Shown: positions 12,101 to 18,739, numbered from the stretch's first letter. The stretch: 54,902 nt of DNA from CAYMLQ01 sp964390795 (GCA_964390795.1 CAYMLQ010000004.1:1-54902); one strand, 5' to 3'. Notes: generated by a model from the sequence alone, not told the origin. Made by a program: numbers and translations.

Positions 12101-15100
12101 TCGTGGTCACGTAGCCGACCGCGCCGCCCATGACATTGCTGTGAAGCAGCATATAACAGGTGTAGTTCGGATTGCCGAACGCGGCATCGCCGCCGACGCC
12201 GGTCAGGTTTGTCACGCTCAATCCTAACGACGGGCTCATCGGGTTGACACTGACAAGAGCCCCTTGAGACAGCCACGGAGGATTTGCGAGGGTGTAGTAG
12301 TTGGTGACCGGCGACGCCTCGGTCTCAATGCCATCTCCGTTGCGGCCCAGCACGGAATAGCCGTATTGGGTGTTCGGGGTCAGGCCCGTGTCCTGCCACT
12401 GAGAGAGCTGTTGCCAGCCCGAATTGCCGTTCGGCCCGGTAAAGAACGCGCCCGCCAATTGGTTTGTCAAGTGCGGCATGGCTGTTGCTACCGCGATGGA
12501 GTCTGTCGTCCGGTCAGCCAGCGTCGGTGCGGCGGGATCGGCCAGCAGCGTATAGCAAGATGCACCTGTGACGCCGTCTCGGGCCACCCCCTTGGCATCG
12601 GTATAAACCACATGTGCCTCATACCTCACGTTTTCAGAGAGATTGGACACCGTGAACATCGCGAGATCCGTGCCGGGGAACCCGATGCGGGCGACTTCGA
12701 CCGCCCCTTGGACCACGATCACCACGCCGGTCGACACGCCGTCCGCGTCGGCGGCGCCAGAAACTGTCACCGCTATGCGATCCGTGGAGCCGGACACCGC
12801 GATCAGCCCCGTCACCCCGGTGCCGATCGGACCGCCGTTCTCTATAATCTGCGTCGGCTCGGTGCTGTTCGGAGCGCCCGGCGTCCGGATGGCGCTACCC
12901 GTCCATGCGTACTGCTGGTTGCCGGGGTTACCCACGCCGCAGGCGGACCAAGAGGCGAAACCGTGCGCCAGGCGGTTGGTCGCAAAAACGTCGTTCCAGC
13001 CGGCCGGAACCGAACCGCTGGTGAAGGCCAAACGATACCGGATGTTCCCCTGCTTATCCTTCAGCGTCACGCCGCACTGCTCGGGCAGGTCATTGGTGAG
13101 CGCTTGGCTGACCACATTGGTCGGTATCACCCCCGCGCCGCCAATCACGTAGAACGCATACCCGTTCGTGGCACCCGCCAACAAGGAGTTGGTTAATGCG
13201 TACGTAGCCAGCAGCTTGGCCGGGGTGGCAGACACCTCGCTGACTTCGACGGTCCAGCCGCTGAGAAGCTTATTCGTAGGCCCTACCAACTCAATAAAGG
13301 CATTCGAAGGAGCCCCATTCGTGTTGCGGCTGACCTCGTTGATCCACACGTCGCTGAGGCCGCCGACCGTATTCGTGAGAGGGATGAAGCCATACGTTTT
13401 GCCGATGCACGTCCACGCGCCTCCAATCTGATCGTGATTGTCGGGATAGTACCGCACTTCGGGGCGCTTGAGACTCCCGCTCCCATCCTCGTTCAGCCAA
13501 GGCTCCGCATAGCGTGCCGGATCGGTGTCGTCCGGATTGTACGCGAGCATCAGGTAATACTCCATCCGGTCCTGCTTCGTGAGGTTGACGATGGGGAGGT
13601 TCGTGGCGACCAGCACGGTGTTGTTCGTAAGAGTGATCACCCCCGTGCCGTCCGTACCCGCCATCGCGCCCGACACTTGCTGCCAATCGAGATGCGGGAT
13701 CAGTCGGGTGGTCGTCCAACTCGGCTCCCCGCTCATGCGCCAGACCAGACTCGGCACCACGCGCGTGACGTTCGTGCCCCACACCTCCACCTCGGCATGC
13801 AGGTCAAACGTCACCGGCTTGGTGATATCCGCCGCATACTGCCGGAGCGCCAAGCTTTTTCCGTTCAGCGCGTCCTGAAAAGCGACGGTAACATTGTCAA
13901 GGTAGAGGTCTCGCGCCGTTCCACCCGACGTGGCACGTATGCCGAAGTAGACGGGAGCCGCCATGTCGAGGGAGGCTGGACGCACAATGGCGGTGTAGGG
14001 CACACTGGAGTTGACCGTGTTGCCGATAATGGCGTCCAACCACGGGAACCTGTTGGAAAAGACAGGCAACCCAGACTGCATGGTGTCTGTCCATCTGTTA
14101 CTGTTAGCAAAAAGCGGCACACCGTAGTCAGCTTTGCCTCCAGAGTAATTGTTTGCCACGTCAAGCGAAACGCGAATTTGACTCTTGCCACGCGTGAGCA
14201 AGGCGTTTCCAACCGAGAATACGGATGCCTTGCCTGCGGCGAGATTGCGCGTCTTGGCATAGACGCGCCCGGACTCGTGTATCCAATCAACAGCAATCGC
14301 TGTCAGTTGGGTGATCCCCCAATACGTCGCCAACGTGTCAAACGGGTCGTATGCCAGCGAGGGCGCAAAGGGTATGCTGAAATCATTGGTTATCACGGGA
14401 TCTGCTTGTCTGGAAACCGCAGCGTCCGCAATATAATCGTCAGCAAGATATCCGAAAACACTCGACGCGATTTGAACTTTCGACGTCTCACTGGATATGT
14501 GTTCGCCCCTGAACGTCATGACATCTGTCCAGCCAGTGGCGCGGGTGATACCCGATGTCGGGCTAACCGTCGCCTGATTGCTGAACAGCGGCGTCACCGT
14601 CATTTTCACATTTGGGATAACTGTTTCATAACCGACCACCGAGGCTTGAGCACGCAACGCGAGCTGCACATCCGTGGTCTTATACTGCCCCGCGTTAATC
14701 TCCCCTTCCGTCGCCACATTCGTCACGCCATAGACGAAATTAGTCCAGTAAAACGTCCAGTCGCTTGCCGAACCCAAATTCGGACAGCTTCCACGGGCGC
14801 CCCACGAACCGGATGAAAGATCATACACACCCTCGAATTCCACCACACCAACAGAATTGAGCAATTTGACGTTGCCTCGCGTGCCCAAGTCTGCAACCGG
14901 AGCAACCGCCAGAAAACTCAAATCATGGAAGATGTTCGCTGTAAACGTGTGCCCCGACAGCGCGTGCTCCGTGTAAACCGACGCGCCTTCGGGCAAATAG
15001 GCCACCTTCCACCCGTCTGGAATCACCCGCCCCGAACGCGAGGCCAGCTCGACCCAGTTCGTCCCGATTTCATTGATCCATACGCCGCCGACTCCGCCCA

Positions 15101-16508
15101 CCACATTGGTAATCCAGTCCCCGCTTTTGGGGTAGATGGACGGGCTGTTGGTCGCCAACCCTGATTTCGAGCTAAAGTAGCACTCCGCGCGCACGAGGTT
15201 GGTTTCACCCGCCTCGACCGCATCAATGGCGTTACCGACGGTCCAGAAGACGCGCCCGATGCCGTTCGACACGACCGTGTCCGCCAGGCGGGCGGTCTCG
15301 GCGCCTCCGCGGTTTAAGGCCCGGCGGTAAACCGTGACCCGGTCCACGGCCGCGTCATCATCGGGACGCAATTCAACATGGAACGCCGGTATCGGCGTGG
15401 CACCGATCCGCAGATCATTGCTTTCAGAATGCCCGATCGTAACGCCCGCGGCGTCTTTCCACACGATACCCATGGGCTCCACGGTTGTCCGGAAATCAAC
15501 CGTAATGTTGCGGAAACGAAGATATCTTCCGCCCGCACTGCCCTGGCCTTCAAATCCCAGCTGAAACGTCCGGGTGTTGCGAATGCCTGGAATATAGGTG
15601 CTCACACTCACTCGCCGCCAAGCATTTGAACCTTCCGGCGCATTAGCATCCCATCTCGGCAAAGGCCCTTCCACGGCTATACGTGTCGGAGCCTCATTAA
15701 TCCACGCGTTGGTGTGCGCATAAACCTGAAAGTAGTCTTTCTTTAGAGGCGTGCTGTCAGGCTCGTTGAAGATCTCAAAAGAAACGCGCACATTATCATT
15801 CTGCGGCGGATCGAGCTGATACCGGGTTCGCAGCGTAGTCATGCTCGATGTGTTTCGAACGTCAAGCCGGTAACAGGGGCCTGTGGTTCCTCCCTCGTTC
15901 ACCGCTTCCCAGGGGACACCGCTGCTGTACCAGCCGCCAGCGCCGATATCATTGGTTCCGCTACACGGCCAGAGCGTCTGATACTTCAACCCGCGTCCGA
16001 TAAAGAGCGACAGCAGGTTCAGCGTGTTTCCGCCTGTCAGTCCCGAAACCGAGACCGTAACATAGGCTGTTCTTCCGGCCAATTCCGCCGGCACCCGGTG
16101 CGTGACAGCCGGTGTAAATGCGGGGGACACATATAAGGTGATGTTCGTAAAGGTCTCGCTCGCCAGAGCCGTACCAGACGCGTCACTCTCCGCATAATAA
16201 GAAAGTGTCACAGCGGGCGCACCCGCACTGCTTGCTTTGGACATGTTCAATGATATAACGGTGTCGGCGGCAAGCATATACGAGTTGGTCGAGACAAGCC
16301 TTCCGACTCCGTTTGTGGCCCTCCAGCCGAAGCTCGCGCTTGCCAGCCAACTGCCGCCGCTCCCCGCCAGTGTCTGCCAGCCGGCCTGGGCCTCAGTCGT
16401 TCGAAAATCGTAATAGTCTGCCCGAGCCGCCATGCCCCCGCAAACCAGTATGCCGGCCACAAGACTCCTGGCATACGTCAGGCAACCCCTCAAATACGAC
16501 TTTTTCAT
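150..16508 (-). CDS. Giant secreted Ig-like repeat protein (5452 aa)
   Basis: Start ATG at 16508 is chosen over an upstream in-frame TTG (16532) because GGGCAGGGGATGCGTT supplies a ribosome binding site and a signal peptide follows at once (MKKSYLRGC, hydrophobic core, AARA^DYY). Residues to about 1000 look like carbohydrate-binding jelly-roll segments and two lamin-tail-like stretches (each beginning VWINE). The bulk is about 36 Ig-like modules of about 95 residues. Each module opens with a linker such as WTVDTTAP and ends with a motif like VWGRDEAGNWQ. Six modules form a higher-order unit of 588 residues, and two copies are near-identical. The C-terminus has a DADEDGVCNRDE calcium-type loop and ends in a compact domain (FFRAEALERP), as in other PVC surface proteins. 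No LPXTG, PEP-CTERM or membrane anchor is visible. A surface adhesin or structural fibre is likely from its architecture; the ligand is unknown. It follows a pseudopilin gene and a terminator-like hairpin. Confidence 0.93.
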   Translation of the reverse strand: MKKSYLRGCLTYARSLVAGILVCGGMAARADYYDFRTTEAQAGWQTLAGSGGSWLASASFGWRATNGVGRLVSTNSYMLAADTVISLNMSKASSAGAPAVTLSYYAESDASGTALASETFTNITLYVSPAFTPAVTHRVPAELAGRTAYVTVSVSGLTGGNTLNLLSLFIGRGLKYQTLWPCSGTNDIGAGGWYSSGVPWEAVNEGGTTGPCYRLDVRNTSSMTTLRTRYQLDPPQNDNVRVSFEIFNEPDSTPLKKDYFQVYAHTNAWINEAPTRIAVEGPLPRWDANAPEGSNAWRRVSVSTYIPGIRNTRTFQLGFEGQGSAGGRYLRFRNITVDFRTTVEPMGIVWKDAAGVTIGHSESNDLRIGATPIPAFHVELRPDDDAAVDRVTVYRRALNRGGAETARLADTVVSNGIGRVFWTVGNAIDAVEAGETNLVRAECYFSSKSGLATNSPSIYPKSGDWITNVVGGVGGVWINEIGTNWVELASRSGRVIPDGWKVAYLPEGASVYTEHALSGHTFTANIFHDLSFLAVAPVADLGTRGNVKLLNSVGVVEFEGVYDLSSGSWGARGSCPNLGSASDWTFYWTNFVYGVTNVATEGEINAGQYKTTDVQLALRAQASVVGYETVIPNVKMTVTPLFSNQATVSPTSGITRATGWTDVMTFRGEHISSETSKVQIASSVFGYLADDYIADAAVSRQADPVITNDFSIPFAPSLAYDPFDTLATYWGITQLTAIAVDWIHESGRVYAKTRNLAAGKASVFSVGNALLTRGKSQIRVSLDVANNYSGGKADYGVPLFANSNRWTDTMQSGLPVFSNRFPWLDAIIGNTVNSSVPYTAIVRPASLDMAAPVYFGIRATSGGTARDLYLDNVTVAFQDALNGKSLALRQYAADITKPVTFDLHAEVEVWGTNVTRVVPSLVWRMSGEPSWTTTRLIPHLDWQQVSGAMAGTDGTGVITLTNNTVLVATNLPIVNLTKQDRMEYYLMLAYNPDDTDPARYAEPWLNEDGSGSLKRPEVRYYPDNHDQIGGAWTCIGKTYGFIPLTNTVGGLSDVWINEVSRNTNGAPSNAFIELVGPTNKLLSGWTVEVSEVSATPAKLLATYALTNSLLAGATNGYAFYVIGGAGVIPTNVVSQALTNDLPEQCGVTLKDKQGNIRYRLAFTSGSVPAGWNDVFATNRLAHGFASWSACGVGNPGNQQYAWTGSAIRTPGAPNSTEPTQIIENGGPIGTGVTGLIAVSGSTDRIAVTVSGAADADGVSTGVVIVVQGAVEVARIGFPGTDLAMFTVSNLSENVRYEAHVVYTDAKGVARDGVTGASCYTLLADPAAPTLADRTTDSIAVATAMPHLTNQLAGAFFTGPNGNSGWQQLSQWQDTGLTPNTQYGYSVLGRNGDGIETEASPVTNYYTLANPPWLSQGALVSVNPMSPSLGLSVTNLTGVGGDAAFGNPNYTCYMLLHSNVMGGAVGYVTTNGMAAVNAAQASSLKNDATWLPITAWTNLAIFCDAGTYDLRLVARNQDGVETAEGKASRGIVTLQLALDTAQQVADQPWRLSFSGRFMNPTVTNLTDLALEYSTNSGASFASAFIRAGTVTVGTGPVPAVNNGQYYPILDAATENYTNTLTAAEWGVTNNLAWGKDYLVTLRLAGNDAFLSEASPATNLFIDLSAPDVAFSNTPALYTKTNSCEIFVVTPGAAQPDDIVTEYRLKWEFSPDYGTNGVWYAQTDYNWTAPSNVAAPFSKTGLSAGAHRISVIGRDAAGNWQTTPNASVLTWNVDAAPPTTVTADFANKPLPTDLNTYAITFVMVTNTPLNAVRWDYVVTNSVGETNANVVNCPTNRFTVTVPVDDTYGIRVWATDQAGNRQSVSQPTRHEWEVDLTAPPLTGIVVSGIPQPITSVLSAAVTVTNAPGVIRHDSFAQWACVLNGAKVRPAVAVAAGAVSNLTGFIQNATNTLYIWARDPAGNWSADSDAFVTNWYVDTTVPVAWFNPGVPAYIKSRTASVTMGSAGPLDAVQWRYRLAGQSEIAWTSVSTQTVTVAADGTYTNLVWARDAAGNEQAAPSTNIWRADTTAPTTLEFRIIPVPLISEWTRVQPTNFAFRVEVDLPALFGGGSDSNALFRYRLNGGATSNLTWSSSTGTVVTAAGGDVTNRLDVWAYDWLTNGPSTANSFYWIVDTVAPVARMTVTPQSQGVQFQTNTTWTVRVTNDEQVVAYRYTLNDGTRPAGGDRATNQSFSVSGLANGSTNTVRVWGCDEAGNWQVNAEADAYTRIVDTSAPSAVLWGYPPAYTTQTVIRVGVTNAPGLPLQDTVERYRWQLVGPTPVAPTEVGSLADIVTPTLSEGAYTNLVWGYDPAGNRQVASTNVSWTVDTTAPTPLTADFANRPLPTDLNTNVLTFVMVTNTPLNAVRWDYTVTNSLGTAVVSVVNCTSNRFTVTLPSADTYGIRVWATDQAGNRQAVGQPTAHTWEVDFSAPPVLLFGVPAPYTQSVSASIYATNAVNALRRDQLAQWVGVLDGGASPVRPSFSLAVGAVTNFTGLADGTHTLHAWACDRSGNWTTNGAAYVTNWVVDTVAPEALFAVPVPAYTNSRTARIIMGSTGRVDAVQWRYRLAGQSEIAWTAVATQTVTVAADGTYTNLVWARDAAGNEQAAPSTNIWRADTTAPTTLEFRIIPVPLISEWTRVQPTNFAFRVEVDLPALFGGGSDSNALFRYRLNGGATSNLTWSSSTGTVVTAAGGDVTNRLDVWAYDWLTNGPSTANSFYWIVDTVAPVARMTVTPQSQGVQFQTNTAWTVRVTNDEQVVAYRYTLNDGTRPAGGDLTTNQSFSVSGLANGSTNTLRVWGRDEAGNWQVNAEADAYTRIVDTSAPVAVLWGYPPAYTNQTVVRVGVTNAPGLPLQDTVVRYRWQLVGPTPVAPTEVGSLADIVTPTLSEGAYTNLVWGYDPAGNRQVIPTAAYWTVDTTAPTTLTADFANRPLPTDINTNVLTFVMVTNTPLNAVRWDYTVTNSLGAAVVSVVNCTSNRFTVTVPAEDTYGIRVWATDQAGNRQAAGLPTVHTWEADISAPPVLLFGVPAPYTQSTNASVYATNAVNALRRDQLTQWVGVLDGGASPVRPAFSLTVGAVTNFTGLADGTHTLHAWACDRSGNWTTNGAAYVTNWVVDTVAPEALFAVPVPAYTNSRTARIIMGSTGRVDAVQWRYRLAGQSEIAWTAVATQTVTVAADGTYTNLVWARDAAGNEQGAPTTNVWRSDTTAPLANEFRVIPEPLFPQWKRFKATNFLFRVEVDLPALFSGGSDSNATYRYQFKTGQRTDPVSAVQPVATKFTVVSAEGDDVTNTVTVWTSDWLGNGLSVSNTFTWIVDTIEPVAAFRIDPAATDATWQTNRTWTGTVTGDTQTVSYQWTLDGGAATNVVASTNVTFTTPLLPEGWHTVSVWGRDIADNWQTDPTEYTRFVDVTPPVAVLVGYPVPYTTQTWARVSVTNAPGALAQDTVTRYRWQLALNGVPLSGVSGDVSVPTDIAVTNLADGAYTLSVWGRDPAGNLATVATPVQWTVDTLAPSAAFTTPPPKDINTNVIVFVMATNPPLGAVSWRFAVTNALGGPVTNAVTRDNRITITLPTDGIYGIWLKASDEAGNEQSDVLAWAWEVDRVAIAAAGVRLSGVPPFYTNALSALISVTNVMGAARKDTVVEWSLALNGVAPSRPVFSLPGGAVTNVTGFIPDATNTLYVWVCDFAGNWSPSAVTTNWFEDKTPPVAVFVQKPARRVNSPTNMFEMAASGPLGAERWTYVVTNAVGTQVAGGSSANPTFFFILPGADGAYTIYVTAYDRAGNASVAAPYSWTLDRVAPTATYDVTPVANGPWQTNLLWTARVTGDPDVVAYRWTLDNPVRPSTGETSTNTPTFFTNTVSQGVHALYVWGRDEAGNWQTGGTAYVRTNDTIAPVAVLQRMPVPENGRTNATAWVFFVGGADVVAYRWTLDDSAMPGEGETLVAQGFSVSNLTEGVHIVRAWGRDAAGNWQTAAPAAYTWTVDTTPPEAVLILNPIQPVGGRTNATAWVFMIGGTDVDAYRWTLNDPAMPSTVETPVATPLPVGPLAEGTYVLRVWGRDVAGNWLSVPATNTWTVDTTPPVARFAVEPPKNGIWQTNNVWTVTVTGDTQVVAYTWAVDRRAPSPETVITDEASRTFQTPALGEGVRVLQVWGRDVAGNRQTVILPQDEYTATVDTLPPAALLQNVPAEYMRADAISVGVTNAAGAADYNTVTAYRWQLALEGAPLADWSDAAAVSAALEAALASDGEYTLSVIGQDPAGNWQLVPGTVTNWVRDTVAPTAWFLTPIPDFTNRLAVSFTLGSSNRLDSVAWTYHVLDVTNATAEWSTNATHWVTVPDTGTYTNLVWGRDAAGNVQDQPTTNIWMVDVTPPSHDEIHVVPSYNGVRTNLLDYSFAVSVDLPSEQGGGTDTNAFYQWSFNGSPRSESVPVGAPLQLTSAAGPNVVNTLTVWASDASLNWQEIGLIQSWVVDTEPPLAAFDPMPPALIASRTNVFTMVTNGTDAVVWTYRVTGPGGFDLTVESPSNTLHVIVPQDGEYALTVVARDAAGNSSTALPWNWTVDTVPPAVVAILNTPVPVGGRTNVTAWTFGVGPTNDVYAYRWTLDAEAMPAAGETAVATGFSVTNLTDAAHTVRVWGRDEAGNWQTDAAVYTWTVDTVPPVASYSVTPPASDATWQMSAVWTVSVDGDAQVVAFRWTWDDPLMPTAGETPAGTEAVTATLPEGSHTLRVWGRDEAGNWQADAELTRYTRTVDTRPPAAVSIVNTPLPEGGRTNVTHWTFRVSGAEVYAYRWTLDQPAMPTAGDTPVATGFSVTNLADGSHTVRAWGRDVAGNWLLEPDSYTWTVDTVAPRAQFERVPLPLVNTNTVSFTVSNDLDSVAWYVAVTNVARNTQVTNAWIYPASRSFEVKILPADGQGIYAISLFGKDEAGNLQTMPVVPGGVFVWELDTTSPTNGARFASELMPRDPTNRTDVVAWLQANADIAEWRVSLDKQSADGSTWTPVVANVSVTNQAGRITPTEALVHTGATEGTYRLRAVARDAANNWQTEPVTNGVWVWEIDLTPPVAIFEVVPSPVTHVTQERRSLFVASNVVENIVLWKYKVTRSSKEGVADTPAVTVQEWTNTVSRFYVEVEFEGTYSIELLGCDAAGNWQTESVAGGRYSWSVEEASYLVASAYRNTVVTNGNLAVEVVINLISTNGNFWLGLGETLPSSAIITGAQAQPVNMIDQTPVSGVETQLVTWLLGPTPGARTVTLRYTVPGLTSRENLDGILSWYEVTAKSKRMRTMWVYPNSHTVAMSAYELWAAEMGLDPASPLSAPLADADEDGVCNRDEYWADTDPTVKGSLFRMTAIDLMPGNVLWLQVSAGPNATLVFGWKAALSQPAWTPITPLSIDKGAGAWTVGFPVPQTNGVPVGGAFFRAEALERP
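6829..10428 (-). repeat. In-frame 1764-bp tandem duplication inside the giant gene
   Basis: The copy at 6829-8592 is repeated at 8593-10356, and identity continues to about 10428. The offset of 1764 bp (588 codons) is constant: the segments at 8314 and 10078, and those at 6976 and 8740, match exactly for 300 bp or more. Other parts differ by about 10% (compare 7141-7280 with 8905-9044). Each copy encodes six Ig-like modules. More diverged relatives lie on both sides, so this is the youngest step of a longer expansion by unequal exchange or gene conversion. Confidence 0.93.
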
Positions 16509-16563
16509 AACGCATCCCCTGCCCGTTCTCAAGACGTCACCTCTGCAAACTTATACTTAAAAC

Positions 16564-16603
16564 ACCTGATGCCCGCTAGAGGTAAACTTAGCGGACATCA
16601 GGT
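16564..16603 (-). terminator. Intrinsic terminator downstream of the pseudopilin gene
   Basis: Arms 16564-16578 and 16589-16603 pair over 15 bp around a 10-nt loop. In minus-strand RNA the only non-Watson-Crick pair is a U-G wobble. The 3' arm is followed by GUUUUAAG. It lies 30 nt past the pilin stop codon and about 55 nt before the giant gene start. It may end pilin transcription or let only part of it read into the giant gene. Confidence 0.7.
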
Positions 16604-16632
16604 TAGCGATTTCAAACAGCCTTAACCCGGTA

Positions 16633-17604
16633 TTACTGCCAGCCCAGAACGCGCATCGAGGCCAATGCGTCTTGATAGTCCGCGTCTAGTCCTGTCAACT
16701 GCGCCCAAGTCGGCAAATAGACGGCATTCGTCTTCTTTGCCGCAGTGATACCTGCCGTATCAGTTGCACCTGGCAAAACTGACAATGCAGGTGTAGAGTC
16801 CTCTGTTGCAGCGTCATGTGTGCCGATATTGTCAGAAACAAACACCAACTGCCTGGTGGTAACGACGGGCTTATACAGTTCGTAGGTCATCACGACCTTG
16901 CGCCCCATGCCCGGATAATTGAACTCAAAAACCGCATATCCCGTTCCGGCCTTTAAGCCATCCGCACAGCCGAAGCACCCCAGCGCATACATGTAGGTGT
17001 CGCCCTTGCCCATTCCCACATATTGAAAATGCTTCGGCCGCAGGTTCTTGCCCGTCAGGTCGGCAAAGTTGACATCAATCTGAGTGAAGGCATGGTAGGG
17101 TAAGCCGAGCAGATCAGCGGAATAATTGAATTCGGAAGCAGGAATGGTGTAATCACCATTAATCAATGTCGCTGGCACATACTTGTCACCCTCCGTGCCT
17201 GCAAGAGTTGGATCTTCAGCCAGTGTTTGCACGTAGAATGCCGCTGTTGCAGGGACAGTATCCGTATCAACGTCACCACCCGCAAAATTCAAACACGTTG
17301 ATGTGGGGTTTTCCAGTGTCGGCGCTGTAGCAGCGGCAGCGATGCCGTCAGTGGCCAGCGGAACGGCATTCTTAGACAGCACAATGCCGGGAAGGTGTTC
17401 CTTCTCGATGCGGTAGATCTCGATCTTGGTGCGCAGGTTGCCGATGACCGGCACGCCCTCGGCGGCGTATTTGGCCTTGGTCACGAACGGCGCCAACAGC
17501 GGCAGCATGGTGACCGAGAGGATCACGATGATCAGAATCACGACAAGGAGTTCGACGAGCGTGAAGCCGCCATTATTCCCTTTTGGCATACGAGGCATAC
17601 TCAT
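16633..17604 (-). CDS. Type II secretion/type IV pilin-like major pseudopilin
   Basis: The N-terminus MSMPRMPKGNNGG followed by FTLVELLVVILIIV is a class III prepilin signal: cleavage after Gly, Phe+1, Glu+5 and a hydrophobic helix of about 20 residues that packs in the filament core. At 323 aa it is more than twice the usual GspG length (about 140 aa). The extra C-terminal region is rich in Gly and Tyr with a CFGCADG turn and no recognised domain. Three ATGs precede the cleavage site; the first is used here, with AAAGG 10 nt upstream. A prepilin peptidase is needed and is not in the window. It lies between the pilus-assembly genes and the giant Ig-repeat gene, so it could build the pseudopilus that exports or carries that protein. 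Confidence 0.88.
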   Translation of the reverse strand: MSMPRMPKGNNGGFTLVELLVVILIIVILSVTMLPLLAPFVTKAKYAAEGVPVIGNLRTKIEIYRIEKEHLPGIVLSKNAVPLATDGIAAAATAPTLENPTSTCLNFAGGDVDTDTVPATAAFYVQTLAEDPTLAGTEGDKYVPATLINGDYTIPASEFNYSADLLGLPYHAFTQIDVNFADLTGKNLRPKHFQYVGMGKGDTYMYALGCFGCADGLKAGTGYAVFEFNYPGMGRKVVMTYELYKPVVTTRQLVFVSDNIGTHDAATEDSTPALSVLPGATDTAGITAAKKTNAVYLPTWAQLTGLDADYQDALASMRVLGWQ

Positions 17605-17753
17605 GGTTTGAACCTTTGCTTCGATTTTGTAATCGCGGGTCGGAGCCGCACCCGCGACCGCCTTCCCTTGTGTACGGCTGGAACTTTAGCATGTGCGTAT
17701 ACGCTTGCATAGCCCCCGCGTTGTAGATAAATCTCTACAGAGGGGAGAGGGGA

Positions 17754-17816
17754 GAAGTAATGGGTAAGAAGTAATAGGTGAGAGGTCGGAGGTCGGAAGT
17801 CGGAGGTCGGAGGTCA
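17754..17816. repeat. Period-7 tandem repeat, 9 units
   Basis: Nine contiguous 7-bp units with no indel: GAAGTAA, TGGGTAA, GAAGTAA, TAGGTGA, then GAGGTCG variants. The unit sequence drifts along the tract but the register is exact. Confidence 0.9.
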
Positions 17817-17901
17817 GCCAGCCACCCGGGGTGCCGGAAATAAAACAAGGGAAACTCGAACTCCGAACGTTGAAGTTATGGGCACGGGGGTATAAGGGAT
17901 T

Positions 17902-17955
17902 GCGAGAAAGCGGCGTCGCGCGGGATACCGCTTGCCGCACGCACTCCAAACCTGA
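17902..17955 (+). repeat. Dispersed intergenic element E, copy 1
   Basis: It begins GCGAGAAAGCGGCGTCGCGC and ends CGCACGCACTCCAAACCTGA. Related copies are at 19128-19177 (same orientation) and 18952-18997 (opposite orientation), always between genes. Confidence 0.8.
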
Positions 17956-18004
17956 CCGCTTATGACCGACTCTCTTCACTCGTCCGCCTATCCCTTCCCG
18001 ATCT

Positions 18005-18060
18005 CCGACTTCCGACGCTCGACTCCCAACTCCTAAATCCTAACTCCTAAATCCTAACTT
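18005..18060. repeat. Period-7 tandem repeat, 8 units (pyrimidine-rich on +)
   Basis: Units CCGACTT, CCGACGC, TCGACTC, CCAACTC, CTAAATC, CTAACTC, CTAAATC, CTAACTT. It is inverted relative to the tract at 17754-17816. It ends 5 bp from the stop codon of the DoxX-like gene. Confidence 0.9.
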
Positions 18061-18065
18061 CTTCT

Positions 18066-18425
18066 TCACTGCCACCACCTCCCGCGGAGACCCGCAAGCA
18101 TGTAGCCGACCGCCAGCACGGTGCCGCCGCCGCCAACCAGCAGGCCGACCGCGAAAAGGATGGGTGCTGTTGAGGCGTAGACGAGGCTGAGGCTCACGCT
18201 GCGCGTCGAGATGGAGAGCCAGGCCATCGCCACGAGCACGAACAGGGCACAGGGCCGCACGAACAGGCCCAGCAGCGCGGAAATGCCCACCGCTGTCTGC
18301 GCGATCTCCTGCAGGTCGGCCCCGCCGCTGCGCAGGCCCTTCAGTCCGAGGCCCAAGAAGACCAGCCCCGCGCCCGCCCGTAGGAAGACCCAGCCCCATT
18401 CATTTGTACGTGATAAAGACATCAT
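18066..18425 (-). CDS. DoxX-like small membrane protein
   Basis: This 119-residue protein has four predicted transmembrane helices: around residues 10-28 (WVFLRAGAGLVFLGLGLKGL), 40-60 (VGISALLGLFVRPCALFVL), 62-82 and 84-108 (a Gly-rich segment with GGGGTVLAVGYMLAGL). The length, the helix count and the Arg-x-Gly-x-G-x-x-F-L start of helix 1 fit the DoxX/DoxD-like integral membrane family. The physiological role of that family is poorly defined; some members are linked to redox or thiosulfate metabolism. Two adjacent ATGs (18425, 18422) are possible and neither has a good ribosome binding site. It stands alone between two repeat-filled gaps, so a link to the pilus genes is only positional. Confidence 0.65.
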   Translation of the reverse strand: MMSLSRTNEWGWVFLRAGAGLVFLGLGLKGLRSGGADLQEIAQTAVGISALLGLFVRPCALFVLVAMAWLSISTRSVSLSLVYASTAPILFAVGLLVGGGGTVLAVGYMLAGLRGRWWQ

Positions 18426-18454
18426 TTTTTGCAGTGTTAGCGCCTTAGAATACT

Positions 18455-18482
18455 GGAGTCAGGAGTCAAGAGTCAAGAGCAG
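18455..18482. repeat. Period-7 tandem repeat, 4 units (GGAGTCA/AGAGTCA)
   Basis: GGAGTCA, GGAGTCA, AGAGTCA, AGAGCAG in exact register, about 30 bp upstream of the DoxX-like gene start. Confidence 0.8.
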
Positions 18483-18542
18483 GTAATCGGTTGACAGGGG
18501 TATGCGAGAAGGGCGCGTTTCAGATGAAAGCGTGTCGCAAGA

Positions 18543-18673
18543 CTGGGAGCGCGGGCGCCCCCGCCCGCAACCATGTTGTCGACACGACCGTCCGCAAGCG
18601 GTTGTTCCACGTTTGGCTGCGGCCGGCCTTGCACGGACTTTCGCAGGGCGGGCGAGGGCGCCCGCGCTCCCAG
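18543..18673. repeat. 26-bp GC-rich inverted repeats flanking a 79-bp core
   Basis: Arm 18543-18568 (starting CTGGGAGCGCGGGCGCCC) and arm 18648-18673 (ending GGGCGCCCGCGCTCCCAG) are reverse complements with one mismatch. The core has no frame of interest. The form suggests a non-autonomous mobile or hairpin-forming element. Confidence 0.8.
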
Positions 18674-18739
18674 ACGCTCCGCACGCCATACGCACGAAAC
18701 TCGCACCCCCTGTCACCAAGCGATTACCAAGAGCAGCCA

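Larger units (their letters stand above)
17605..18065. other. Gene-free gap of 461 bp carrying repeats and a small palindrome
   Basis: No frame with a start, ribosome binding site and plausible composition is visible. The gap holds two oppositely oriented period-7 tracts (17754-17816, 18005-18060), one copy of a dispersed 50-bp element (17902-17955) and a perfect 10-bp palindrome GCGTATACGC (17695-17704). The palindrome lies about 90 nt upstream of the pilin start and could be an operator. Confidence 0.7.
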
